A stretch of DNA of 64,000 bases from Flavobacterium oncorhynchi (GCF_002217355.1 NZ_MUHA01000015.1:1-64000), one strand, 5' to 3'; positions 55,101 through 63,134 are shown, counted from the stretch's first letter. The notes: generated by a model not told the origin, from the sequence alone. Numbers and translations are program-made.

Positions 55101-55865
55101 ATGTTATACTCAAAAATAGAAGGCGAAGGAAAACCATTCATTATCATGCATGGATTTCTTGGAATGTCTGACAATTGGAAAACACTTGCAGGACAATATG
55201 TAGAAGCAGGATTTCAGGTTCATATTTTAGATTTACGAAATCATGGGCGCAGTTTTCATTCTGATGAATGGAGTTATGAAGCAATGGTTCAGGATGTATT
55301 TGAATATTGTAATGCGAATAATTTGACTAGAATTGATATTCTTGGGCATTCAATGGGAGGAAAAGTAGCTATGCTTTTTGCGGCAACACACCCGGAAATT
55401 GTAGATAAATTAATCGTTGCAGATATTGGTCCTAAATTCTATAAACAGCACCATCAAGATATTTTGGCGGGGTTGAATGCAGTTGATTTTTCTGTAAAAC
55501 CAAGTCGAAATGATGTTGAAGAAATAGTAGCGCAATACGTGCCTGACTTTGGAACTCGCCAGTTTTTATTAAAAAATTTATATTGGAAAGAACCTGGTCA
55601 GTTAGCATTTAGATTTAATCTCGCTGTTTTTAATAATAATTTGGATGCAATTGGAAAACCGCTGGCAGATAATTTGGTTTTTGATAAACCGACATTATTT
55701 ATTCGTGGCGGAGCATCGGGGTATATTTTAGATTCAGATCTTGAAGATATTCGAAAACATTTTCCTAATTTAAAATTAGAAACCATTCCAAATGCGGGGC
55801 ATTGGCTTCATGCTGAAAATCCAAAAATGTTTTTTGAATTGACAACAACGTTTTTAAAAGAGTAA
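55101..55865 (+). CDS. Alpha/beta hydrolase
   Basis: A 254-residue alpha/beta hydrolase resembling the YbfF esterase group. The oxyanion region is HGFLGMSDNW, the nucleophile elbow is GHSMGG with S84, and the histidine is H234 in NAGHWLHAE; a likely acid is in the IRGGASGYILDSD segment. It is predicted to be cytoplasmic, since no signal sequence is seen. Substrate specificity cannot be predicted. It sits in the pdxJ to tig stretch on the same strand. Confidence 0.9.
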   Translation: MLYSKIEGEGKPFIIMHGFLGMSDNWKTLAGQYVEAGFQVHILDLRNHGRSFHSDEWSYEAMVQDVFEYCNANNLTRIDILGHSMGGKVAMLFAATHPEIVDKLIVADIGPKFYKQHHQDILAGLNAVDFSVKPSRNDVEEIVAQYVPDFGTRQFLLKNLYWKEPGQLAFRFNLAVFNNNLDAIGKPLADNLVFDKPTLFIRGGASGYILDSDLEDIRKHFPNLKLETIPNAGHWLHAENPKMFFELTTTFLKE

Positions 55866-55918
55866 CTTTTTTTGATAAAAAAAATGTTACTTTTATTAAA
55901 ATTTAAAAAGAAAAAGAT

Positions 55919-56263
55919 ATGAAATTATTACTTAGACTTCTTGTTACGGCTGCTTTGGTTTTGTTAATTGCTAACTTTCTTACAGGAGTGCATGTGGCCA
56001 GTTTTACTACAGCAATTATCGTTGCAGTGGTTTTAGGGTTATTGAATCTTTTTATAAAACCAATACTGGTTATTTTGACATTGCCGGTAACAGTGGTTAC
56101 ATTGGGATTGTTTTTATTGGTTATTAATGCCGTCATCATTTTGTTGTGCACTAATATTGTAGGAGGATTTGCAGTTGATTCACTCTGGACAGCTTTATTG
56201 TTTAGTGTTATATTATCTATTCTGCAATCTATTGCATATAAAATAGTAGGAGACGATAAATAA
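55919..56263 (+). CDS. Four-TM membrane protein, phage holin superfamily IV-like
   Basis: A 114-residue protein of nearly continuous hydrophobic sequence with four transmembrane helices (about 5-22, 25-50, 53-78 and 85-107), matching the family annotated as mycobacterial 4-TM phage holin (pattern LLNLFIKPILVILTLPVTVVTLGLF). Stand-alone chromosomal members are common in bacteria with no phage nearby, so the holin name should not be taken as evidence of a prophage. The function is unknown. Confidence 0.85.
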   Translation: MKLLLRLLVTAALVLLIANFLTGVHVASFTTAIIVAVVLGLLNLFIKPILVILTLPVTVVTLGLFLLVINAVIILLCTNIVGGFAVDSLWTALLFSVILSILQSIAYKIVGDDK

Positions 56264-56312
56264 AGGCATTAAAGTGACTTAAAAACCACTTCAAATACAA
56301 TATATTAAAAAC

Positions 56313-56351
56313 TTGGTTGGGTTGCAAAAATTTTATAATTTTGCAACCCAA
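56313..56351 (+). promoter_or_regulatory. tig promoter embedded in an inverted repeat
   Basis: A TTG (56313-56315), 20-bp spacer and TAATTTTG (56336-56343) form a consensus promoter, 35 bp before the tig ATG. A 13-bp perfect dyad (56317-56329 with 56339-56351, 9-nt loop) overlaps it, and a TTTTATT tract follows. The dyad may also terminate the upstream gene. Confidence 0.6.
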
Positions 56352-56377
56352 TTTTATTATGTAAATTAAAGAAGAAG

Positions 56378-57700
56378 ATGGATATTAAAAGAGTAGCAAT
56401 AGACGCTGTGAATGAAACGATTGTATTAAACGTTGTTCACATGGATTATAAAGGTCAAGTAGCAAAAAGAATAAACGAAAAAATGCCATTGGCTACCGTG
56501 AAAGGTTTTAGAAAAGGACAAGTTCCTAAAGACCTTGTTGAAAAACAATACGGAAAAGCGATCAAGCAAGAAGAAGTTAAAAAAGTAGTTGATTTAGCTT
56601 TAGAGCGTTTTGTTCAATCTGAAAGATTAAATCTTTTAGGAACTCCTCTTGCTAAAGAAAACGAAAACTTTGATTGGGATGCTGAAGAACTAACTTTCGA
56701 ATATGAAATTGGTTTAGTTCCAAACTTCGAAATTGATTTAGAAGCAAAAAATAATATCGTAAAATATATCGTAACGGCTGATGATAAATTAATCGACGGT
56801 CAAGTAGAGCGTATCCAAAAACAATTCGGAAAAGCAATCCCGCAAGAAGTGGTGTCTGCAGATTCTGATTTAACTGGAACTTTCTCAAACGAAGAAAAAG
56901 GTATCAACAATACAACTACAATTTCATTATCTACTTTCAATAAAGCTGCTGGAGATAAATTCATCGGTAAAAAAGTTGGAGATGTTGTTGCAGTAAGCAC
57001 AAAAGGTTTATTTGAAGACGATCACCAATTAATGGATTACTTAAAAGTATCTCATGATGATGTTCACGGTTTAGATATCGAAGTAAACTTTACAATCGAA
57101 GCAATCAACGGAGCTGAATTAGCTGAATTAAACCAAGAGTTATTTGATAAACTTTTTGGAGAAGGAAAAGTAGCTTCTTTAGAAGATTTAAAATCTAAAA
57201 TTAAAGAAGACGCTGAAGCTCAATTTGCACAACAAGCAGATCAAAAATTATTATTAGACGTTCAAGATTTCTTGATCGAAAGCACAAAATTTGATTTACC
57301 AGCTGAATTCCTTAAAAAATGGTTACAAACTGTTGGAGAGAAAAAACTTTCTGCAGAAGAAGCTGAAGTGGAATACGCAAGATCTGAAAAAGGTTTACGT
57401 TTTCAATTAATCGAAGGAAAAGCTATGGCTCAAAGCAATATCCAAATTACATTTGATGATTTGAAAGCTTTTACAACAAACGCTATCAAACAACAAATGG
57501 CTCAATTTGGTCAAACTAACCCAACTGACGAAGAAGTTCAAGGAATTGTAGCAAGAGTTTTATCTAACCAAGAAGAGGTGAAAAGACTTTCTGAGCAAGT
57601 TGTAGCAGAGAAATTGTTAGAATTGTTTAAAGAAAAAGCAAATCCAACAACTAAAGAAGTAACTTACGAAGAATTTATTGCTGCTTCTTACGGAGAATAA
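56378..57700 (+). CDS. tig: Trigger factor
   Basis: A 440-residue ribosome-associated chaperone. The ribosome-binding signature is seen in TVKGFRKGQVPKDLV near residue 41. A peptidyl-prolyl isomerase-like middle domain (about 150-250) is less conserved than the E. coli one; the C-terminal helical arms (about 260-440) are rich in charged residues. Codon use is strongly biased to a small set of codons (for example CAA, GAA and AAC), as expected for a highly expressed gene. It is followed by a strong terminator and then clpP-clpX. Confidence 0.95.
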   Translation: MDIKRVAIDAVNETIVLNVVHMDYKGQVAKRINEKMPLATVKGFRKGQVPKDLVEKQYGKAIKQEEVKKVVDLALERFVQSERLNLLGTPLAKENENFDWDAEELTFEYEIGLVPNFEIDLEAKNNIVKYIVTADDKLIDGQVERIQKQFGKAIPQEVVSADSDLTGTFSNEEKGINNTTTISLSTFNKAAGDKFIGKKVGDVVAVSTKGLFEDDHQLMDYLKVSHDDVHGLDIEVNFTIEAINGAELAELNQELFDKLFGEGKVASLEDLKSKIKEDAEAQFAQQADQKLLLDVQDFLIESTKFDLPAEFLKKWLQTVGEKKLSAEEAEVEYARSEKGLRFQLIEGKAMAQSNIQITFDDLKAFTTNAIKQQMAQFGQTNPTDEEVQGIVARVLSNQEEVKRLSEQVVAEKLLELFKEKANPTTKEVTYEEFIAASYGE

Positions 57701-57817
57701 ATTTTAGTCTGAAAGTCGAAAGTTGTAAAGTCAAAAGTTAAGAAGCAGACTTCATTAACTTGATTTTAAAAATTAAGATTTTATTACAGAAACTGAAAGA
57801 TAAAAATAATTATATTT

Positions 57818-57861
57818 GAACGTCAATGGAAGTTTTTCTTCTATTGACGTTCTTTTTTTTT
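57818..57861 (+). terminator. Strong terminator after tig
   Basis: A 15-bp stem (57818-57832 with 57838-57852, one G-T pair) and TTTTT loop is followed by a tract of nine T. Confidence 0.92.
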
Positions 57862-57910
57862 GTTTCAGGTTTCAGTTGGTGAACGTTTCTTAGTTAAAAA
57901 AAAAACTTAG

Positions 57911-57928
57911 TCCCGATAACTATCGGGA
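57911..57928. repeat. REP-like palindrome TCCCGAT-AACT-ATCGGGA
   Basis: A perfect 7-bp stem with a 4-nt loop and no T tract. Palindromes of this CCCGAT/ATCGGG type are, to my knowledge, frequent in intergenic regions of Flavobacterium genomes. Confidence 0.6.
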
Positions 57929-58048
57929 TAGCAGCTTGAAACCTTAGTATTTTAAAAAAGAAGACAAATTGACATCCTTTAGAAAGAGGTACAACCTTTG
58001 ATAAAAGAATATATACATTAAATAAAGTAAAACTTAGAACAGATACAT

Positions 58049-58723
58049 ATGAACTACGGTAAAGAATTCAAAAAATTTGCTACAAAGCACCAAGGAGTAA
58101 ACGCGATGTACTATGACAAAATCATAGCAGCGATGAATCCAACTAATATGACTCCATATATTATCGAAGAACGTCAGTTGAATATTTCTCAATTAGATGT
58201 GTTTTCAAGATTGATGATGGATAGAATTATTTTTTTAGGAACAGGTATCGATGATCAAATTGCAAACATCGTTCAAGCTCAATTACTATTTTTAGAAAGT
58301 GCTGATGCTTCAAAAGATATCCAAATTTACTTAAACTCTCCAGGAGGAAGCGTTTATGCAGGATTAGGAATTTATGACACGATGCAATACATCAAGCCAG
58401 ACGTAGCAACAATTTGTACAGGAATGGCAGCTTCTATGGGAGCGGTTTTATTATGTGCAGGAGCGGCAGGAAAACGTTCGGCTTTACCACATTCAAGAGT
58501 TATGATTCACCAGCCATCAGGGGGAGCACAAGGAGTTGCAACTGATATGGAAATCAACTTACGCGAAATGTTGAAATTGAAAGATGAATTATACAACATC
58601 ATCTCGCAGCATTCAGGACAAACTTTTGATAAAGTACACAAAGACAGTGAGCGTGATTACTGGATGATTGCTGACGAAGCAAAAGAATACGGAATGATTG
58701 ATGAAGTATTAAGAAGAGGATAA
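58049..58723 (+). CDS. clpP: ATP-dependent Clp protease proteolytic subunit
   Basis: A 224-residue serine protease subunit. The catalytic triad is complete: S129 in GMAASMGA, H154 in VMIHQPSGG and D203 in HKDSERDYW, with spacings (25 and 49) identical to E. coli ClpP. The N-terminal about 25 residues (MNYGKEFKKFATKHQG) are longer than the mature E. coli protein and may be a propeptide. Fourteen subunits form the chamber fed by ClpX, encoded next. The clpP-clpX gap contains an inverted repeat with the clpX promoter. Confidence 0.97.
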   Translation: MNYGKEFKKFATKHQGVNAMYYDKIIAAMNPTNMTPYIIEERQLNISQLDVFSRLMMDRIIFLGTGIDDQIANIVQAQLLFLESADASKDIQIYLNSPGGSVYAGLGIYDTMQYIKPDVATICTGMAASMGAVLLCAGAAGKRSALPHSRVMIHQPSGGAQGVATDMEINLREMLKLKDELYNIISQHSGQTFDKVHKDSERDYWMIADEAKEYGMIDEVLRRG

Positions 58724-58727
58724 TCTT

Positions 58728-58884
58728 TTAAGCTTCTAAGTTGCTAAGACACTAAGGTTCTAAGTGTTCTTTGCGATTTAAATTTTAAATAAAAAAATAA
58801 AAATATTAAGCTGTAAGGAGTTAAGTTTTAAAGTTTTAATTGAAAAGCTTAGAAACTTAGTATCTTTGCAGCTTAGTAACTTAA
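58728..58884. repeat. Long imperfect inverted repeat between clpP and clpX
   Basis: The left arm 58728-58766 and right arm 58846-58884 are reverse complements at 31 of 39 positions, about 80 bp apart. Both arms consist of CTTAG/CTAAG-rich units. The element occupies almost the whole intergenic gap and its right arm contains the clpX -7 box. Confidence 0.8.
58840..58868 (+). promoter_or_regulatory. clpX promoter
   Basis: TTG (58840-58842), 18-bp spacer, TATCTTTG (58861-58868): a full Bacteroidota promoter, 23 bp before the clpX ATG and located in the right arm of the inverted repeat. Confidence 0.7.
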
Positions 58885-58891
58885 ATAAAGA

Positions 58892-60124
58892 ATGGCAAAA
58901 GTAGTATTAGAATGTTCGTTTTGTGGAAGAAAAAAGCCAGAAACTAATTTATTAATCGCGGGTATCAATGCACATATCTGTGACAAGTGTATTGAACAAG
59001 CACACGGAATTGTATTAGAAGAATTAAAATCAAGCGGAAGTTCAAAACTTGTAGGGGACTTAATTTTAAAGAAACCAAAAGAAATTAGAGCTTTCTTAGA
59101 TCAATACGTTATCGGACAAGACCAGACTAAAAAAGTAATGTCGGTTGCAGTTTACAATCACTACAAACGTTTAATGCAACAGCAATTAGATGATGAAGTA
59201 GAGATTGAAAAAAGTAACATTATCATGGTTGGTCAAACCGGAACAGGAAAAACATTAGTTGCTAAAACAATCGCAAAAATGTTAGACGTTCCTTTGGCTA
59301 TTGTTGATGCAACTGTATTAACAGAGGCAGGTTATGTAGGAGAAGATGTTGAAAGCATTTTGACACGCTTACTGCAAGCTGCGGATTATGATGTAACCAA
59401 AGCCGAAAGAGGAATTGTGTTTATTGATGAAATTGATAAAATTGCACGCAAGAGCGATAATCCATCAATAACGCGTGACGTTTCTGGAGAAGGTGTTCAA
59501 CAGGCATTATTAAAACTATTAGAAGGAACAGTTGTAAACGTACCGCCAAAAGGAGGACGTAAACACCCAGATCAAAAATTTGTAGAGGTGAATACTCAAA
59601 ACATCTTGTTTATTGCCGGAGGAGCTTTTGATGGAGTGGAGCGTATTATTTCAAAACGTTTAAACCGTCAAGCAGTTGGATATTCAACTTCTAAAAATGT
59701 CGATAATATTGACAAAGACAATTTACTGCAATATATTATTCCAAAAGATATTAAGGATTTTGGATTGATTCCAGAGATTATAGGTCGTTTGCCAGTTTTA
59801 ACACATATGGATCCGTTAGATCGCGAAACACTTCGTGCTATTCTAACACAGCCTAAAAATGCATTAGTAAAACAATATCAGAAATTATTTTTAATGGATG
59901 AGGTTGAATTTACTATTACAGATGAAGCATTAGATTTTATTGTTGATAAGGCATTAGAGTATAAATTAGGAGCTCGTGGATTACGTTCGCTTTGCGAAGC
60001 AATCTTAACAGATGCAATGTATGAACTGCCAAGTTCTGATGATAAAGTTTTATCGATCGATAAAGATTATGCAGAGCATACTTTAAGTAAAAACTTATTG
60101 AAGCGTATGGAAATTGCTTCTTAA
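58892..60124 (+). CDS. clpX: ATP-dependent Clp protease ATP-binding subunit ClpX
   Basis: A 410-residue AAA+ unfoldase. The N-terminal zinc domain has C8-x2-C11 and C30-x2-C33. Walker A is GQTGTGKT (114-121), Walker B is [10 protein letters not shown], and sensor motifs follow. The ClpP-docking loop, IGF in E. coli, reads VGY here (RQAVGYSTS). The C-terminus LKRMEIAS is followed by a double terminator. A decayed copy of this 3' end lies at 61925. Confidence 0.97.
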   Translation: MAKVVLECSFCGRKKPETNLLIAGINAHICDKCIEQAHGIVLEELKSSGSSKLVGDLILKKPKEIRAFLDQYVIGQDQTKKVMSVAVYNHYKRLMQQQLDDEVEIEKSNIIMVGQTGTGKTLVAKTIAKMLDVPLAIVDATVLTEAGYVGEDVESILTRLLQAADYDVTKAERGIVFIDEIDKIARKSDNPSITRDVSGEGVQQALLKLLEGTVVNVPPKGGRKHPDQKFVEVNTQNILFIAGGAFDGVERIISKRLNRQAVGYSTSKNVDNIDKDNLLQYIIPKDIKDFGLIPEIIGRLPVLTHMDPLDRETLRAILTQPKNALVKQYQKLFLMDEVEFTITDEALDFIVDKALEYKLGARGLRSLCEAILTDAMYELPSSDDKVLSIDKDYAEHTLSKNLLKRMEIAS

Positions 60125-60135
60125 ATCTTGATATT

Positions 60136-60173
60136 ACTTTGTCAAAGTTCAAAACTTTGACAAAGTTTTTTTT
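60136..60173 (+). terminator. clpX terminator, first hairpin
   Basis: A perfect 14-bp stem (ACTTTGTCAAAGTT and complement, CAA loop) is followed by a run of T. Confidence 0.9.
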
Positions 60174-60176
60174 ATA

Positions 60177-60207
60177 AACCTGTTCATTTATTTGAATAGG
60201 TTTTTTT
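60177..60207 (+). terminator. clpX terminator, second hairpin
   Basis: A 10-bp stem AACCTGTTCA / TGAATAGGTT (one G-T pair) is followed by T7. A homologous hairpin recurs at 61985-62018. Confidence 0.8.
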
Positions 60208-60330
60208 ATGCTTTTTTTAGAATTTCAACCCGTTTTCGGGTAATTCAAATAAATTCGTACAAAACAAACTTATTGTAGGAATTTATTCTATATATTTAGT
60301 TTGTAGTTTTAATCTTAAATATTGTAAATT

Positions 60331-61539
60331 ATGAAGCAAAAAATTCAAAAAATTATTATTTTAAGTATTGTAATGATAATTTCAGTCACTTTTTTGAGGT
60401 GTCAAAAAGATGATGATTCATCAAATCAGCAGCAAAGTAAAATTCAGACGGTCACTCTTGATGAAGCAAAAAATTTTCTGACAAATTCAAAAATTAATTC
60501 TTTTGGAAAATCAGCAAACAACAAATTTGAGAATCTAGAGTTTGATAAAATTTCACAAGAAAAAATTAATGGTACCAATCAGTTGTTAACAGTAATACCC
60601 TTGGCAACAAACAATAATCTTCAAAATGATAGAGTATTATTATTGAAGGTTGAAAACGAAATTAAGAGTGCAGTTTTTACAATGTACCCTGATGAGAATT
60701 CTGTTATAGGAAGTTTTTCAGGGACGTTATTTTCTTACTCTTTGGATGGTAATTTTATTAGCGGATACAGGGCAAAAAATGGAGTTATTGTAAGTTATTT
60801 TGTTGAAAATAATACTGTAAAATCTACAAGTGGCAAAGCTATACGATTAAACGAAGTTGTAGTTGAAAACAATTATCAATTGGTATATGCATTAGATATG
60901 TTTGGATCTTATAGCTTATTTGGCAATAATAATATGTATGGAGGTGGATACAATGATTATAATGGAGTTGAGTACTATTCTTGGGATGCAGGTCGCGAAA
61001 TCTTTTCTGCTGATTTGACAGATGTAATTATGCCTCCTCCTCCAAAATTACCCATAAGTGATATTAAAAAGTTCTTAAGTTGCTTAAATACAGCAGCAAG
61101 TGCAAATTTAACCGTTTATGCAGAAAAAACTAATTTAGCAAAGGTTAATGTAGGTCATGCTTTTATATCTATTTCGCAAGGTAATAATGTAATGATTTAT
61201 GGATTTTATCCAGAAAACGGATATGATAAATCATTTTCTGGACCAGGAATAATGGGTGAAAATGGGGAGCATGCTTATGATGTATCAGGAAATATAGGAC
61301 AAATTACTCCACAGCAATTACAGAAAATTATATCTTTGTCAGAAAAATATCAAAATAGTTGGTACGATTTAGATGCTAATAATTGTTCAGATTTTACAGC
61401 TGATGTATTGAATATTGTGGGAGTTGCAAGTAATAATTCGTTCGAGACACCTGTTACAGTTGCAAACACATTACAAAAAGTGCCAAATCATACTTCTAAT
61501 CCAAGTTATGCACCAAAAACAAAAAGAACATGTCCATAA
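60331..61539 (+). CDS. Lipoprotein with C-terminal permuted-papain (LRAT/NlpC-like) domain
   Basis: A 402-residue exported lipoprotein (hydrophobic signal to C24, lipobox FLRC unusual at -1, then an acidic DDDSS linker). The N-terminal domain (about 35-180) is uncharacterised, beginning VTLDEAKNFLTNSK as in several Flavobacterium secreted proteins. The C-terminal domain (about 245-402) has H276 in NVGHAFISI, then YGFYPENGY, and C352 in DANNCSDFTADVL. The His-before-Cys order and N-C-x-x-F motif are those of permuted papain folds (LRAT, YiiX, some Rhs/T6SS effector tips), so amide, ester or peptide bond cleavage is inferred. It overlaps the next gene by 10 nt and lies between two copies of the clpX 3' end. 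Confidence 0.8.
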   Translation: MKQKIQKIIILSIVMIISVTFLRCQKDDDSSNQQQSKIQTVTLDEAKNFLTNSKINSFGKSANNKFENLEFDKISQEKINGTNQLLTVIPLATNNNLQNDRVLLLKVENEIKSAVFTMYPDENSVIGSFSGTLFSYSLDGNFISGYRAKNGVIVSYFVENNTVKSTSGKAIRLNEVVVENNYQLVYALDMFGSYSLFGNNNMYGGGYNDYNGVEYYSWDAGREIFSADLTDVIMPPPPKLPISDIKKFLSCLNTAASANLTVYAEKTNLAKVNVGHAFISISQGNNVMIYGFYPENGYDKSFSGPGIMGENGEHAYDVSGNIGQITPQQLQKIISLSEKYQNSWYDLDANNCSDFTADVLNIVGVASNNSFETPVTVANTLQKVPNHTSNPSYAPKTKRTCP

Positions 61540-61907
61540 TAAAAATTCTAAAAATAGTAGCAATAATTTCATTTTTAATGCTACCAGGGCTTAGTGAAAA
61601 TGGAATTCCATATTTTGCTTTTTTATTATATTGTTTACGTCAATTTATTACTGATCTATTTGGTAATTCAAATTCGATATTTTGGGAAGGATTTCTTGTT
61701 TTGCCTATATTGGCAACTTTAATTGTTTTTCTTATTAGCAAAGTCAATAAAATTTTGTCTTTTTGCTTTTTAGGTTTATTAATAACACAGATACCTAGTT
61801 TAATAACTAATTATAAAAGAATAGATTTTTTGTTTTTATTTCTTTTTTTGACTTTTATAATATCGTCAATTTGTGTGATTGTGTTAATAAAAAAGAAACA
61901 GAGGTGA
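61530..61907 (+). CDS. Small polytopic membrane protein coupled to the lipoprotein gene
   Basis: A 125-residue protein with four to five predicted transmembrane helices (near 5-20, 27-44, 54-70, 74-92 and 98-119) and a basic C-terminus (IKKKQR). No family is recognised. Its ATG lies inside the last codons of the lipoprotein gene (10-nt overlap), so it is translationally coupled and probably partners that protein. An immunity-like or anchoring role is only a hypothesis. Its base composition (AT-rich, T-runs) is like that of other membrane genes here. Confidence 0.7.
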   Translation: MSIIKILKIVAIISFLMLPGLSENGIPYFAFLLYCLRQFITDLFGNSNSIFWEGFLVLPILATLIVFLISKVNKILSFCFLGLLITQIPSLITNYKRIDFLFLFLFLTFIISSICVIVLIKKKQR

Positions 61908-61924
61908 AATCTTCATTTTTATGA

Positions 61925-62020
61925 TTATTGAAAAGCATGGAAATTGCTTCTTATCTCAAACAACTTTGTCAAAGTTTACTTTTAAACCTGTTCATTAAAT
62001 TGAGCAGGTTTTTTTTTAAA
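61925..62020 (+). repeat. Decayed second copy of the clpX 3' end and terminator
   Basis: The order of matching blocks is the same as at 60095-60207, 1,830 bp away. The clpX stop TAA reads TAT here, the first hairpin has lost its right half, and the second hairpin is retained with changed but still pairing bases (G-T to G-C and T-A to T-G). Confidence 0.8.
61985..62018. terminator. Terminator between the membrane-protein gene and glxA-type gene
   Basis: A 10-bp stem AACCTGTTCA / TGAGCAGGTT (6-nt loop) is followed by T9 on the plus strand, serving the accessory pair. The minus strand has only a short T run, so termination of the convergent gene is less certain. Confidence 0.8.
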
Positions 62021-62025
62021 ATTTT

Positions 62026-62991
62026 CTATTGCACCCTAAACTTTTCTCGATATTCAATAGGTTTCATTCCAACCATTTTATAAAATACTTTTCTAAAAGC
62101 TTTCGGGTCATTATATCCCGTTTTTTCAATAATCTCTGAAATAGAAAGCTGTGTTTGTTCAAGATATTTTTTAGAACTCTCCACTCTAATATTTTGCAGA
62201 TATTCAATTGGCGGAATCCCGGTAACTTGTTTAAAACGACGCGTCATGTTTCTGGCACTCGTGGGAATGTCTTTTGTGATTTCTTCCAGTTTTTCTATGC
62301 TGTGGTATTGGCTTTCAATTTTATGCTGTAACATAGCAACCAAAGTATCATTATGCAGATGATTTGGCCTAAAAGTACTGAAATAACTTTGTTTGTATCG
62401 ATTTAAATCAATAGAGAAAATCTTGGCAATTTGTACTGCAATTTCATTGCCGCAATATTTTTGAACTAAAAGAATTAGCAAATGAAATGTTGAGGTCGAA
62501 CCGCCGCTTGTATACAAACTGCCATCAGCAGTTAAAGTTTCTTCTGGTTTTAGTTTTACCATCGGAAAAGCTTTTGTAAAAGCACTGCAGGCATCAACAT
62601 GAGTAGTAGCCAGTTTTTCGTTTAATAATCCTGATGCAGCAAACAAAAATGCTCCTGTGCAAAAACTCGCCAGTTCAGCTCCAGATTGGTGCTGTTTTTT
62701 TAACCACGGAATAAAGTTTTTATTTTTTGCGATCATTCCGCTCATATCATCAGTAGTGAAAGCAGGAATCAAAATCAAATCCAAAACTTTGTTTGAAGTT
62801 TCAATAGAGTTGGTTTCATATCCAAATAAAGATTCCTCATTAATTTGTTCTACTGATTGAAAAACCATAATATTAAATGGTTTTTCAGGTTCTTTGCTTA
62901 ATTTATTAGCTGTTTCAAACACTTCTAAAATTGCAGCAATACTCAACAATTTATACTCGTGAGGGACGATTAAACCTACTCTTGTGCTCAT
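62026..62991 (-). CDS. GlxA family transcriptional regulator (DJ-1/PfpI domain plus AraC HTH)
   Basis: A 321-residue regulator. Residues about 1-190 are a DJ-1/PfpI-like domain (RVGLIVPHEYKLLSIAAILEVFE, then LASFCTGAFLFAASGLL with the nucleophile-elbow Cys). Residues about 215-321 form a double helix-turn-helix AraC domain (TSARNMTRRFKQVTGIPPIEYLQNIRVE and ISEIIEKTGYNDPKAFRKVFYKMVG). The ATG at 62991 gives the usual MSTRVGLIVP start. It is divergent from the VOC/SRPBCC genes, which it may control. Confidence 0.93.
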   Translation of the reverse strand: MSTRVGLIVPHEYKLLSIAAILEVFETANKLSKEPEKPFNIMVFQSVEQINEESLFGYETNSIETSNKVLDLILIPAFTTDDMSGMIAKNKNFIPWLKKQHQSGAELASFCTGAFLFAASGLLNEKLATTHVDACSAFTKAFPMVKLKPEETLTADGSLYTSGGSTSTFHLLILLVQKYCGNEIAVQIAKIFSIDLNRYKQSYFSTFRPNHLHNDTLVAMLQHKIESQYHSIEKLEEITKDIPTSARNMTRRFKQVTGIPPIEYLQNIRVESSKKYLEQTQLSISEIIEKTGYNDPKAFRKVFYKMVGMKPIEYREKFRVQ

Positions 62992-63025
62992 GATTCTGTG
63001 GTTTTTTGCAAGATTAATGATGTAA

Positions 63026-63033
63026 CAAATGTA
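63026..63033 (-). promoter_or_regulatory. -7 box of the GlxA-type regulator gene
   Basis: On the minus strand this reads TACATTTG, matching TAnnTTTG, 34 bp upstream of the ATG at 62991. Confidence 0.5.
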
Positions 63034-63098
63034 AGTAAAATGTCTCAAATGCCCCTAAAGTTGACTTTTATTGTATCCTAAAGCCGATAGTAATATTC

Positions 63099-63106
63099 TA
63101 AATTTG
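63099..63106 (+). promoter_or_regulatory. -7 box of the VOC protein gene
   Basis: TAAATTTG matches TAnnTTTG, 28 bp before the VOC gene ATG. With the box at 63026 it forms a divergent promoter pair about 65 bp apart. Confidence 0.5.
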
Positions 63107-63134
63107 CTTTAAATAATTTGTAACTTTAGATATT

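Larger units (their letters stand above)
57701..58048. other. 348-bp gap between tig and clpP
   Basis: No gene is seen. It holds a -7-like TATATTTG at 57811-57818 whose last base is also the first base of the tig terminator stem, that terminator, and an 18-bp REP-like palindrome (57911-57928). The sequence just before clpP (AACCTTTG near 57998) only weakly resembles a -7 box. Confidence 0.6.
60095..60207 (+). repeat. Original copy of duplicated clpX 3' end plus terminators
   Basis: This segment (clpX codons from LLKRMEIAS, stop, two terminator hairpins) is matched by 61925-62018: identical blocks are ATGGAAATTGCTTCTTA, ACTTTGTCAAAGTT and AAACCTGTTCATT, in the same order and orientation. The two copies flank the lipoprotein/membrane-protein pair. 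Confidence 0.8.

Noticed and set aside
55919-56263. Prophage remnant suggested by a phage holin-like protein
   Set aside because: No other phage gene, integrase or lysin is nearby; this family occurs widely as stand-alone chromosomal membrane proteins.
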